Shown here: positions 18,008 through 26,518 of the stretch, piece by piece | Numbering within the stretch: position 1 is the first letter of the stretch | Layout: each line of letters begins with the position of its first letter | Origin: Imperialibacter sp. EC-SDR9 | GTDB lineage: Bacteria; Bacteroidota; Bacteroidia; Cytophagales; Cyclobacteriaceae | Direction: 5' to 3' | Assembly (NCBI RefSeq): GCF_902498805.1 | Contig: NZ_LR701583.1 | Span: 1 to 64,000, forward strand | DNA length: 64,000 nucleotides | Position numbers and translations under genes: made by a program | Notes under the pieces: model-generated | The model's input: only the letters and a program-made list of their open reading frames with translations | Told to the model about the DNA's origin: nothing | Database searches by the model: none

Positions 18008-18031
18008 TTTTGACCGTATCTGGGGTCAAAA
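18008..18031. promoter_or_regulatory. Inverted repeat upstream of parE
   Basis: TTTTGACC (18008-18015) and GGTCAAAA (18024-18031) are a perfect eight-bp inverted repeat with an eight-base spacer, centred about 42 bp upstream of the parE start. Position and symmetry suggest an operator or a leader hairpin for the topoisomerase IV operon. No T run follows on the minus strand, so it is not a terminator. Confidence 0.5.
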
Positions 18032-18151
18032 ATTGCAGTGAATTTAGGATAATTATGGAAATTTTCTGGAATATAATTTCTCTTAACTTGCTGTAAATGA
18101 AGGATTTATATTCAACTATTGATTGAATACCCCAGCACTAAAATACTGATA

Positions 18152-18631
18152 TTAAGAGGGTTGATAGCTCCGGTAACGGAGAACAAAACCGTAAGAAAGA
18201 ATCCAGGCAAAAATCAGAAAAGTGCCCAAATAGACCAGATACGCAAAATTATTAAAGTCGAGGTTGACCCGATTGTTGTAAACGCCTATAAAGACAGCGC
18301 CTGTTACAAAAAATACGTTGATGAGACTGATGAGCACCTCCAGCCAAATAAGTGTTTTGTTCTTGAATACCTCAGATGAAAAGAAACCTCTTCCTTCAGT
18401 GACAGGCACACCATCGAGCACCTTGCCAAACATGAACAACAAAAGGTTAACAATGAGGGAAAAAGCAAATGAGTAATAGAAGAACTGGCTTTTAGAAATG
18501 AAATAGACCGGCGTTCCCAGTTCATCGCTGTACAACGAAACATTTTCCGGCAAGTAAGCATACACAAACAGGAGTCCGCCCAGAAAAAAAAGCAGCGAAA
18601 TAATTCTGATAAATGAAAATACCCTCTTCAT
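18152..18631 (-). CDS. Four-helix membrane protein of unknown function
   Basis: A 159-residue integral membrane protein with four hydrophobic segments (about 6-26, 48-68, 93-115 and 128-150). No family is recognised; the layout resembles small DUF1648-type membrane proteins, but I cannot assign it. It lies 174 bp upstream of parE on the same strand and is divergent from the fatty acid hydroxylase gene. A six-bp inverted repeat (18110-18128, ATTCAA and TTGAAT arms) lies just past its stop. Confidence 0.65.
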   Translation of the reverse strand: MKRVFSFIRIISLLFFLGGLLFVYAYLPENVSLYSDELGTPVYFISKSQFFYYSFAFSLIVNLLLFMFGKVLDGVPVTEGRGFFSSEVFKNKTLIWLEVLISLINVFFVTGAVFIGVYNNRVNLDFNNFAYLVYLGTFLIFAWILSYGFVLRYRSYQPS

Positions 18632-18721
18632 GCGACAGCCATCAATTTGGATGCAAAACTAGTCAGTATTCTTAAATAAACAGCTTTTTTAATTACATTG
18701 TTATCTGTATTAGTAACACCC

Positions 18722-19948
18722 ATGAACATTAACCCTGTCATTCTTTCTATCCCTATCTATTTTCTTCTGATTGGCGTAGAACTCATCATTCAACACTTTC
18801 AGCATAGGAAAATTTACCGGCTGAATGATGCGCTTACCAACATGAGCTGCGGTATCACTCAGCAAATCACAGGCGCCTTCCTTAAAGTACTTACTGTCAC
18901 TACCTACCAGGTGATCTACGAGCACTTTGCTCTTTTCAATATACCTGTGACCTGGTACACTTTTATCCTTATCTGGCTGGGTGTGGACTTGTGCTACTAC
19001 TGGGCACACCGGATGAGCCACGAAATCAACCTATTTTGGGGAGGCCATGTGGTGCACCATCAAAGTGAGGACTACAATTTCTCTGTAGCGCTCAGGCAGG
19101 GCTCGTTTCAGGTGTTCTGGACCTTCTTTTTCTATCTTCCACTGGCAATTTTAGGCGTCGACACACTTACGTTTGTGCTAATCGCCGCCCTGAATACGGT
19201 CTACCAGTTTTGGATCCACACTGAAACGATTGGCAAGCTGGGCTGGTTCGAATACATTTTCAACACCCCTTCCCACCACCGGGTGCATCATGGTCGTGAC
19301 CCAAAGTATATCGACAAAAACCATGGTGGCACATTTATTATTTGGGATCGACTCTTCGGCACTTTTCAGGAAGAGGAAGAGCGGCCGACCTATGGCATTA
19401 CTAACCCTGTGAACACCTGGAACCCTATCAAAGCCAACCTGCAGCATTATATCGACATGGCTGGGCAACTCAAAAGAGTCAGGTCGTTGGGTGATGGCCT
19501 CAGGATCATGTTTAACAAACCCGGCTGGCTCCCCGATTACCTTGGTGGCTATCAGGGTGTGCCTGAAGTTGATAAAAGTGCCTATCACAAATTCAACCTT
19601 CATCCGCCTTCGGTATTTTCGGCTTACCTGATCTTCCAATACCTGTTCGTCCTGGGAGGCACGTCGTTCTTTATGTTCAATCAAGGTAATTTCTCTATCA
19701 TAGAGAAATCGGTGATAGCTGTAACCATCGTGGTTTCTATCATCATTCTTGGGGGCATTATAGAAATGAGAGAGTGGGCCTTCACCATGGAGCGCATCAG
19801 ACAGCTTGTACAACCACTTTTAGCATATTTTTTAGTCCACGCATTAATTCCTGTCTACATACTGGGAGTTGTTGGCATTGCCTCCTTAATTTGGATGTAC
19901 AAAATAAGAACCCTGACTCCCAAACCGGATCAAACCATCAATGCCTGA
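18722..19948 (+). CDS. Sterol desaturase / fatty acid hydroxylase family membrane enzyme
   Basis: A 408-residue integral membrane di-iron enzyme (PF04116). The histidine clusters that bind iron are visible: HRMSH, HVVHHQSE, and SHHRVHHG with a later NHGG, set between membrane segments. Relatives oxidise or hydroxylate lipids (fatty acids, sterols, carotenoids); the substrate is not predictable. The C-terminal third is extra membrane sequence. I chose ATG 18722 rather than the TTG at 18698 because it is the first ATG and opens directly into the first hydrophobic segment. The gene overlaps the next by 8 bp. Confidence 0.85.
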   Translation: MNINPVILSIPIYFLLIGVELIIQHFQHRKIYRLNDALTNMSCGITQQITGAFLKVLTVTTYQVIYEHFALFNIPVTWYTFILIWLGVDLCYYWAHRMSHEINLFWGGHVVHHQSEDYNFSVALRQGSFQVFWTFFFYLPLAILGVDTLTFVLIAALNTVYQFWIHTETIGKLGWFEYIFNTPSHHRVHHGRDPKYIDKNHGGTFIIWDRLFGTFQEEEERPTYGITNPVNTWNPIKANLQHYIDMAGQLKRVRSLGDGLRIMFNKPGWLPDYLGGYQGVPEVDKSAYHKFNLHPPSVFSAYLIFQYLFVLGGTSFFMFNQGNFSIIEKSVIAVTIVVSIIILGGIIEMREWAFTMERIRQLVQPLLAYFLVHALIPVYILGVVGIASLIWMYKIRTLTPKPDQTINA

Positions 19949-20333
19949 CCTAAGACAATTGAAAAAGTATAGTTTGCTGCCTATCATCGCCCTAATGTTT
20001 TATGGCTGCGGACTACCTGCAGATTTGGATGGGTACAATGATGTGACATGGAAGAGTGATGCCAATGGATGCAATGGAGATAGACTTTCGATGACTGACG
20101 TGTTTGTCACACAAAAAGACAAAATTAAAGGTTTGGATGAGCCGCAAATACTCAGACTGCTAGGCAAACCCGACAAACAGGAGCTTTATGTCAGAAGTCA
20201 GAAGTTTTTCGTTTACTACATGGAACCTGGGCCAACCTGCGAGAACAGCATAGAGCCTCCTCTCCTTCTCACCATTAGATTCAATGCATTGGGATACACC
20301 AATGAAGTTTTTCTGGAAAACTTCACAAAGTAG
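19941..20333 (+). CDS. Small lipoprotein of unknown function
   Basis: A 130-residue protein whose N-terminus (hydrophobic core LLPIIALMFYG then CG) looks like a lipoprotein signal with Cys at about 23. The mature part contains DEPQILRLLGKPDKQELY, which resembles the short SmpA/OmlA-like motif that follows a conserved LLGxPD pattern; this is weak evidence. Its ATG overlaps the hydroxylase-family stop by 8 bp, so the two are probably co-translated. Confidence 0.65.
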   Translation: MPDLRQLKKYSLLPIIALMFYGCGLPADLDGYNDVTWKSDANGCNGDRLSMTDVFVTQKDKIKGLDEPQILRLLGKPDKQELYVRSQKFFVYYMEPGPTCENSIEPPLLLTIRFNALGYTNEVFLENFTK

Positions 20334-20401
20334 CCCGGCGCTTTCAACTTTTTCAGAACGCTTGTCATATAAATCCCCGTCTTTCCAGACTAAGCTAACA
20401 G

Positions 20402-20899
20402 ATGACAACAAGGGAGCAACTGGAAGTACACCACAAAGAGGCTTGGTTTTGGGCCAGACAATGCTGTCGCTTTCAACCTGACTTAGCAGAAGACGTTCTG
20501 CAGACAGCTTACCTCAAAGTGCTGGAGAAAAGGGCCCTCTTTCATGGCAAATCAAGCTTTAAAACCTGGCTTTTCAGCGTGATCCGGTTTACCGCTATTG
20601 ACATGGCAACAGCACAGCATCTGCATGTGAGTAAACACCTCGGCATTGACGGTATTCAACTTATGGAGGTGACCAACTCGCAGAAAGAAGGCGATGCAAT
20701 GAACTACGAGAGCATGATCAGTCAGTTGCCCGGGCGCCAGGCTGAACTACTATTACTGGTTTTCTACCACGACATGACCCTTGAAAAAGCCGCTGAGGTA
20801 ATGGAAACGAGTATTGGAACGGCACGCACCCACTACGACAGAGGAAAAAAGAAACTTAGAGCATTGATATTGGCTTCACAATTAAAGAAAGCGATATGA
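20402..20899 (+). CDS. ECF-type RNA polymerase sigma factor
   Basis: A 165-residue sigma-70 family protein with region 2 (about 10-75; DLAEDVLQTAYLKVLEK and SSFKTWLFSVIRFTAIDM) and region 4 (about 112-160; LPGRQAELLLLVFYHDMTLEKAAEVM then TSIGTARTHYDRGKKKLR). It lacks regions 1 and 3, as ECF factors do. Its stop overlaps the start of the 97-residue single-pass membrane protein by ATGA, the usual sigma/anti-sigma arrangement. It probably directs transcription of this operon and other envelope or stress genes. Confidence 0.92.
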   Translation: MTTREQLEVHHKEAWFWARQCCRFQPDLAEDVLQTAYLKVLEKRALFHGKSSFKTWLFSVIRFTAIDMATAQHLHVSKHLGIDGIQLMEVTNSQKEGDAMNYESMISQLPGRQAELLLLVFYHDMTLEKAAEVMETSIGTARTHYDRGKKKLRALILASQLKKAI

Positions 20900-21189
20900 A
20901 AAATGAAGACGAAGAGTTAAGAGACTTCTTTCTTGAAATGAAAGAGGGTGACGCATCTCGTGAGGTTCCGCCTTTGGCTAAGCTACTGCCACAGCAAAAG
21001 CAGCGAAAACTGCCCGCTTGGGCTGTAGCCGCTGCGGCCATCAATATTATTCTTTTTGTCGGAGGCTTTTGGTACTTAAGTAACCAAAACCAACGAACAA
21101 TCGACTCTGCTCCCAATCCATTATCTGAGCAAAATATTGACTTCATGAAATGGGAAACACCAACCGATCATTTATTAAGTGACTTTTAA
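20896..21189 (+). CDS. Putative small single-pass anti-sigma factor
   Basis: A 97-residue protein with a charged cytoplasmic N-terminus (about 1-40), one membrane segment (about 41-60, PAWAVAAAAINIILFVGGFW) and a short periplasmic tail (about 36 residues). It overlaps the sigma-factor gene by four bases. There is no FecR or zinc anti-sigma domain, but the size and topology match CnrY-type anti-sigma factors, which hold an ECF sigma at the membrane by a short N-terminal helix. The call rests on context and topology only. Confidence 0.65.
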   Translation: MKNEDEELRDFFLEMKEGDASREVPPLAKLLPQQKQRKLPAWAVAAAAINIILFVGGFWYLSNQNQRTIDSAPNPLSEQNIDFMKWETPTDHLLSDF

Positions 21190-21198
21190 TTCCGCCAC

Positions 21199-21918
21199 AT
21201 GAAAAAATTACCAACAATTGTTCTCTGCGTATTTGTAGCATTTCGTTTTTCCGTAAGTGCTCAGCAATCTGATCCTTTTACCGATTCGCTTTATGAACCC
21301 GACCTGATTGTTAAATACAAGAAAGAAATCTCTCTAAGCTTCTTACAGGAATCGAAGATAATGGACATTTATGAATCCAACAGTTATCGCTTTAGTGAGA
21401 AAAAGAAAGAATGGTCAGCGGCAATGAGAGAATTTCAAACAGCAATAAGCGGCCCAAAAGTAGACTACACTGAAGTTGACAGAATGTTTACTAATCTTCT
21501 TTCTATTGAATCGGAAATCAAAAAAATTAAGCTTCGCTCGTTGACGGAAATCAAGAACGAACTAACGGAGGAACAACAAGAAAATTTAGATACCATTAAG
21601 AAAAAAGATCCTGACTACGATAAAGCTTTCGAATTAGAAATGGGAAGTGATAGTGACAGAACGAAAATCAGCATCCGAGCATCCAATAACTCCAATCTGA
21701 TCAGCACAGAAGCTATCTACTTCATTGTTGGAGACGACCCAAAAATAACAATTGCCGGAAAAGCTTCTCTCCTAAAAGACATAGACCCCAACGATATCGC
21801 AGCTGTCAGTGTTGAAAAGGGCCAATCAGCCATTGAAAAATATGGTGACTCGGCAAAAGGAGGTGTTATCACTATCAAGATTAAATCCAGCGCTCAGAAA
21901 AAATACTTCAAGAACTGA
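21199..21918 (+). CDS. Periplasmic sensor-like protein: Spy/CnrX-like helical domain plus plug-like C-terminus
   Basis: A 239-residue exported protein (signal peptide 1-22, ending SVSAQ). Residues about 45-135 are helical and charged, with a sensor-like LTEEQ near residue 124 resembling the LTxxQ motif of Spy/CpxP/CnrX proteins. Residues about 170-235 (EAIYFIVGDDP, DIDPNDIAAVSVEKGQSAIE, KYGDSAKGGVITIKIK) match the conserved core of TonB-receptor plug domains and their stand-alone relatives. It follows the anti-sigma-like gene by 9 bp. A sensing role that releases the anti-sigma is inference. Its stop abuts the stop of dctM with no gap. Confidence 0.7.
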   Translation: MKKLPTIVLCVFVAFRFSVSAQQSDPFTDSLYEPDLIVKYKKEISLSFLQESKIMDIYESNSYRFSEKKKEWSAAMREFQTAISGPKVDYTEVDRMFTNLLSIESEIKKIKLRSLTEIKNELTEEQQENLDTIKKKDPDYDKAFELEMGSDSDRTKISIRASNNSNLISTEAIYFIVGDDPKITIAGKASLLKDIDPNDIAAVSVEKGQSAIEKYGDSAKGGVITIKIKSSAQKKYFKN

Positions 21919-23217
21919 TTAATACCCAAACAACTCCGGCAACCACAAACTAAGCGCTGGTACGTACGTAACGAGCAACAGCACGGCAATCATCGCTAAA
22001 AACAGCGGAAGTAACGGTTTGAGCACTTTCTGAATGCTCAAACCGGCTACGCTGCAACCGACAAAAAGCAGAGAGCCTACAGGCGGCGTGCAAAGACCGA
22101 TACAGAGGTTCATCACCATCACAATACCAAAGTGAATAGGATTCATGCCCATTTGCACCACAACTGGGAGAAATATGGGGGTGAAGATCAGTACCGCTGG
22201 CGTCATATCCATAAAGGTACCCACAGCCAGCAACAAGAGATTAATAATGAGCAGGATCACAACCGGGTTGTCGCTCACATTCAGCAGGAAGTCGCTGACC
22301 CCCTGAGGGATATTCTCATAGGACAATACCCACGACATACCCATGGAAGTCGCCACAAGCATCAAGACGATGGTCGTGGTCAGCGTGGTGTCGAGTAAAA
22401 TTCTTGGAAGGTCTTTGTACTTCACCTCTTTGTAAACAACCATCGACAGGATCAGGGTGTACAGCACAGCAATGGCCGACGCCTCAGTGGCGGTAAAGAT
22501 CCCAGCGATAATACCACCGATGACGATTACCAATAGCAACAGGCTTGGCAATGCCCCGAAAAAGCTTTTGAAGAATATTTTTACCCCCGTTGTCTCGTTT
22601 GACTTGTATCCTTTTTTCAGGGCCACAACACCAGCAACAATCATCAATGCAACACCAATAAGAAGACCTGGAATATAGCCAGCCAGGAACAGCGCTGCGA
22701 TAGAAACTCCTCCACTTGCCAGGCTGAACACAATGAGAATATTGCTCGGTGGGATAACCAGGCCGGTAGAAGCTGAGGTAAGGTTCACAGCAGCACCAAA
22801 AGCTTTATCGTAACCTTCCTTTTCCATTCTGGGTACCATAAAACCACCGATAGCAGAAGCAGCAGCGACAGAAGAACCCGAAATGGCACCGAAAAGCATA
22901 CATGCCAGTATGTTAATAAATGCCAGCCCTCCGGGAAGTGGCCCCACCATGGCCCTCGCCAAATCGATCAGTCGGCTGGCAATACCACCCTTGTTCATCA
23001 ATTGCCCTGCCAGCACAAAAAACGGGATGGCAAGCAGTGAGAAACTATCAATTCCTGTAGCCATTCGCTGGGCTAGGGTGGTAAATGCAATCACGGGGTC
23101 CATCGTAATAAGGATCGTGACAAGCGAAGAAAGTCCGATGCTATAAGCTACGGGTACTCCAATGCCCAGCAGCACAACGAAAGTCAATACTAAAATGGCT
23201 ATCTCTGTCCAGTTCAT
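21919..23217 (-). CDS. dctM: TRAP transporter large permease subunit
   Basis: A 432-residue polytopic protein of the TRAP large-subunit family (DctM), the ion-coupled translocation channel. Characteristic segments include FVLAGQLMNKGG, MLFGAISGSSVAAASAIGGFMVPRM and NLLLLAVGTFMDMTPAVLIF. About 12 membrane segments are present. The ATG overlaps the dctQ stop by ATGA, so they are translationally coupled. The stop codon directly abuts that of the convergent periplasmic sensor gene. Confidence 0.94.
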   Translation of the reverse strand: MNWTEIAILVLTFVVLLGIGVPVAYSIGLSSLVTILITMDPVIAFTTLAQRMATGIDSFSLLAIPFFVLAGQLMNKGGIASRLIDLARAMVGPLPGGLAFINILACMLFGAISGSSVAAASAIGGFMVPRMEKEGYDKAFGAAVNLTSASTGLVIPPSNILIVFSLASGGVSIAALFLAGYIPGLLIGVALMIVAGVVALKKGYKSNETTGVKIFFKSFFGALPSLLLLVIVIGGIIAGIFTATEASAIAVLYTLILSMVVYKEVKYKDLPRILLDTTLTTTIVLMLVATSMGMSWVLSYENIPQGVSDFLLNVSDNPVVILLIINLLLLAVGTFMDMTPAVLIFTPIFLPVVVQMGMNPIHFGIVMVMNLCIGLCTPPVGSLLFVGCSVAGLSIQKVLKPLLPLFLAMIAVLLLVTYVPALSLWLPELFGY

Positions 23218-23687
23218 ACTTCGGCCCTCCCTTTGATCAATTCATGAATGCAGTAAAAACAAATTAGAAGTCCACTGACGGGCAGTGAAATGTATACGTA
23301 GGCAAGCGATACCTGAAGCGTGGCTGCCAGCTGACCCAGAGCAAACGAAATGTAGACAAGCCTGATACCGCCAACAACCATAACCAGCAGAGCGAATACA
23401 AGTATTAGCAGGTAGATAAAGCGATGGAGTAAAACAGCTTTGGCACCTTCCAGTTTGCCAGGAAGAATATCAATGGCCAGGTGCATATCTTTGCCAGTGG
23501 CATAGGCTGCGCCAATCAGTGCTACCCAAATGAGCAGGTACCTGGCCAATTCATCGGTGAACGAGCTGGGACTCCTCAAAATATAGCGGGACGCCACCTG
23601 CCAAAGGACATCCAACACCAAAAGGGCCATGAGGATAACCAGGCCCGCTTCCGTTATTTTGTCAATTTTCTGTCTGAGAGCTTTCAT
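23214..23687 (-). CDS. dctQ: TRAP transporter small permease subunit
   Basis: A 157-residue protein with four membrane segments (about 12-32, 48-66, 88-110 and 128-148), the DctQ topology. SSFTDELARYLLIWVALIGAAYA is typical of the family. It pairs with DctM to form the membrane part of the transporter. The start overlaps the end of dctP by 26 bases, and its stop overlaps dctM by four, consistent with one tightly coupled operon. Confidence 0.9.
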   Translation of the reverse strand: MKALRQKIDKITEAGLVILMALLVLDVLWQVASRYILRSPSSFTDELARYLLIWVALIGAAYATGKDMHLAIDILPGKLEGAKAVLLHRFIYLLILVFALLVMVVGGIRLVYISFALGQLAATLQVSLAYVYISLPVSGLLICFYCIHELIKGRAEV

Positions 23688-24666
23688 CTACGGCTTCAAT
23701 TCTTTCAAGTAGTTTTTTTCGGTATTCGGTATTCGCAAATGCATCCAGCATCGGCTTTACTTTCTCAATAAATGGCCCCTTTTCTGGATACTCAACGTGC
23801 ACCCCATCGGCAATCATAGCATCCAGCGCCTCTTTTTCCGACTCCTCCCAAAGCGTTCTCTGATGCACCGCCGACTCATAGGAGGCTTCGCTAAGCCACT
23901 TCTTTTGTTCGTCGTTCAAGTCGTTCCATGTATGGGTACTCACCAGCATTACGTCGGGCACGAAAGTGTGCTCATTGAGGCTATAATAACGACAAACTTC
24001 ATAGTGCCTGGTTAGGTAAAGACTGGGTGGATTGTTTTCGGCGGCATCCACAACGCCCTGCTGGAGGGCAGTGTACAACTCTCCGAAAGGAATTGGTGTG
24101 GCGGAGCCACCCAGTAATCGCACCATTTGAATAGCCGAAGCGCTGGACTGCACCCTTACCTTGAGGCCTTCCAGGTCCTCTGGCTTCATGATAGGCTTGT
24201 CTTTGGAATAAAAGCTGCGACTACCTGCATCGTAAAAGCACATGCCCCGCATCCAGAACTCCTCGCCACTTGTCAAGAGCTCCTGCCCAATTTCGCCACC
24301 CAGCACTTTTCTGTAATGATCCTTGCTATGAAAAACATAGGGTAAATTCACCACTGCCATCGACGGCATGAAGCTTTCCAATACTGCCGCAGAGGCTTTG
24401 GTCATACCGATGGAGCCTATCTGCAACAACTCAAGCAGCTCCCTTTCAGATCCCAACTGTCCATTGGGGTAGACATCAATTCGCATCTTGCCGTTTGATT
24501 TCTCATCTACTTTCTCCGCCAAAAAAACCATCGCCTTGTGCACTGAATGGTTTACGTCGAGAGCATGGCCAAGCTTAATCACCTTCACATCGCTTTTCAC
24601 GGCACAGCCCGCAATCGTTAGCATTAAAAAAAAATAGAGCAGGTACCTTAGGGAAGTTGTCGTCAC
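23662..24666 (-). CDS. dctP: TRAP transporter substrate-binding lipoprotein
   Basis: A 334-residue DctP-family solute receptor. A lipoprotein signal ends at IAGC (Cys about 21), so it is membrane-anchored rather than free in the periplasm. Family marks include VDVYPNGQLGSERELLELLQ-like sequence (here IDVYPNGQLGSERELLE), GLKVRVQSS with the conserved arginine that binds the substrate carboxylate, and GVVDAAENNP. A uronate is the likely ligand because the gene follows uxaC by 5 bp, but the specificity is inferred from context. Confidence 0.92.
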   Translation of the reverse strand: MTTTSLRYLLYFFLMLTIAGCAVKSDVKVIKLGHALDVNHSVHKAMVFLAEKVDEKSNGKMRIDVYPNGQLGSERELLELLQIGSIGMTKASAAVLESFMPSMAVVNLPYVFHSKDHYRKVLGGEIGQELLTSGEEFWMRGMCFYDAGSRSFYSKDKPIMKPEDLEGLKVRVQSSASAIQMVRLLGGSATPIPFGELYTALQQGVVDAAENNPPSLYLTRHYEVCRYYSLNEHTFVPDVMLVSTHTWNDLNDEQKKWLSEASYESAVHQRTLWEESEKEALDAMIADGVHVEYPEKGPFIEKVKPMLDAFANTEYRKKLLERIEAVDESSQTEN

Positions 24667-24671
24667 CTTAT

Positions 24672-26075
24672 TTATTTATTAAATCCAAAATATGATTTTG
24701 CATTGAAATAGCAGATATCCTCCACCATTTTGCCCAGCCACGCCCGGTCATTCGGTAATTCACCGTTGTGAACGTCAGTTCCGATCAAATTACACAGAAT
24801 CCTTCGGAAATAATCATGCCGGGGGTAGGAAAGAAAACTTCGGCTGTCGGTAAGCATCCCAACAAACCGGCTGAGGAGCCCCATATTCGACAAAGCATTG
24901 ATTTGCTTTTCCATCCCGTCTTTCTGGTCGAGAAACCACCAGGCCGAGCCGTATTGCATCTTGCCGGGTGTAGATCCGTCATTAAAGTTGCCCGCCATAG
25001 TTGCGAAAAGCTCATTATCCCTTGAGTTGAGGTTATAAAGAATGGTCTTGGCAAGTTGGTCTGTTGAGTCAAGTCTATCAAAGAAGCGGCTCATGGCTCT
25101 GCCATGCTCAAAGTCACCCATGCTGTCAAATCCAGTGTCGGGCCCGAGGGTATCAAGCATGCGCTTGCTATTGTTGCGAAGGGCGCCGATGTGAAACTGC
25201 TGCGTCCAGCCTTTTTCATGGTCCATGAGCGCCAATTGGTGCAACACGAACGACTGGTAAAGCAGCATATCAGCTTTTGCAGGCATTTTCCCATATCGTA
25301 GCTCCGCAAACACTTTTGCAGCTTCGGCTTCAGTAAAGTCGGCGGCATAGAAGGTTTCCAGCCCATGGTCGCTCAGCTTGCAGCCAAGCGAGGCAAAGAA
25401 GTCGTGGCGGCTTCGCAAGGCTGACAGAAGGTCATCAAGTGTGGAAATGCTTTGTGAAGCAGCCTTTCCGAGCTTTTCCAAGTAGGCATTGAAGCTGGCT
25501 GCATCGCTGGCGACAACTACTTTGTCGGCCCTGAAAGCCGGAAACAATTTTATCTTATACCCCTCCTTTTGAAGCGCTTGATGGTAAGAAAGATCGTCGG
25601 AAGGGTCATCGGTGGTACAAATCGTCTCCACTTTCATCTCCTCCAAAATGCTTCTCACGGTCCACTTGGCACCTAACTGTTCGTTGGCCTCATCATATAT
25701 TTCCCTAGCGGAAGAAGGGTTAAGAATTTTATGAATACTAAATGGTCTTTGCAGTTCCATATGCGTCCAGTGGTAGAGCGGATTCCGCATGGTGTAGGGA
25801 ACCGTTTCAGCCCATTTTTCAAACTTCTCATAGTCGGAGGCTTGGCCAGTGCAATACTTTTCATTGACGCCATTGGCCCGCATGGCCCGCCATTTGTAGT
25901 GGTCGCCCTCCAGCCAAATTTCGGTCAGTGTTTTAAAACGCCTGTCCTCAGCGATGTCCTTTGGCGACAGATGACAATGGTAATCTATGATTGGTTGATC
26001 CCTGGCATGTTCAAAATAGAGGTACTCCGCAGTGTTGTTAGAAAGTAGGAAATTATGATCCAGAAAAGGCCGCAT
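24672..26075 (-). CDS. uxaC: Glucuronate isomerase (uronate isomerase)
   Basis: A 467-residue member of the amidohydrolase superfamily that interconverts D-glucuronate/D-fructuronate and D-galacturonate/D-tagaturonate, the first step of uronate catabolism. Conserved sequence includes IIDYHCHLSPKDIAED (HxH metal site), VETICTTDDPSDDL, LGPDTGFDSMGD and SFLSYPRHDYFRRILCNLIG. Length matches the family. It is the first gene of a four-gene operon with dctP, dctQ and dctM; no other uronate catabolic gene (uxaA/B, uxuA/B, kdgK) is in the window. Confidence 0.96.
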   Translation of the reverse strand: MRPFLDHNFLLSNNTAEYLYFEHARDQPIIDYHCHLSPKDIAEDRRFKTLTEIWLEGDHYKWRAMRANGVNEKYCTGQASDYEKFEKWAETVPYTMRNPLYHWTHMELQRPFSIHKILNPSSAREIYDEANEQLGAKWTVRSILEEMKVETICTTDDPSDDLSYHQALQKEGYKIKLFPAFRADKVVVASDAASFNAYLEKLGKAASQSISTLDDLLSALRSRHDFFASLGCKLSDHGLETFYAADFTEAEAAKVFAELRYGKMPAKADMLLYQSFVLHQLALMDHEKGWTQQFHIGALRNNSKRMLDTLGPDTGFDSMGDFEHGRAMSRFFDRLDSTDQLAKTILYNLNSRDNELFATMAGNFNDGSTPGKMQYGSAWWFLDQKDGMEKQINALSNMGLLSRFVGMLTDSRSFLSYPRHDYFRRILCNLIGTDVHNGELPNDRAWLGKMVEDICYFNAKSYFGFNK

Positions 26076-26215
26076 ACTTACAAGCAGTGTTGTTGTTTTT
26101 AAAGTAAAGGCTTGAAGATAGCATAAATAATAGGAGCTGGTAAAATATTTCGGTTGGTCAGTCGTATTTTAAGTCAGGTGGTTGGAATGGCCGTCTTTTA
26201 CCAACTAACACTGAC

Positions 26216-26518
26216 TTGAATCGGTACTGGCAGATTTACTTATTGATTTTCAGAGCGTTCGTAGTGTATACGCTGATATTTAGTAGCTTGGCGCTGGTGA
26301 TCTATGTCAATATAGGTTGGTTGGGGCTTATCTACATTTTCTGGATCAAGGTTGTCGGTTTCCTCGCTATTTGCGCTCTCTATTACTTCTCCAAAGACCA
26401 CCAGCTTACATTTTTTCATAATCTTGGTCTGTCGGTGCCTGCACTTCTAGCAATAGCTGGTCTCTCCGATATTATTCTGTTCTTAGGTGCTGTAGCAATT
26501 ACCGATTCGATCACATGA
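26216..26518 (+). CDS. Small membrane protein, TTG start, partner of ABC ATPase
   Basis: A 100-residue protein with about three hydrophobic segments (roughly 7-30, 33-55 and 72-95). No family is recognised. No ATG opens the frame in a suitable place, so the TTG at 26216 is the best start. Its TGA overlaps the ATG of the ABC ATPase gene by ATGA, showing coupling. It may be a membrane partner of the ATPase, but it is too small to be a standard permease domain. Confidence 0.6.
   Translation: MNRYWQIYLLIFRAFVVYTLIFSSLALVIYVNIGWLGLIYIFWIKVVGFLAICALYYFSKDHQLTFFHNLGLSVPALLAIAGLSDIILFLGAVAITDSIT

Noticed and set aside
19178-19813. Open minus-strand frame inside the fatty acid hydroxylase-family gene
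   Set aside because: The sense gene has intact histidine motifs; the antisense frame has no family features.
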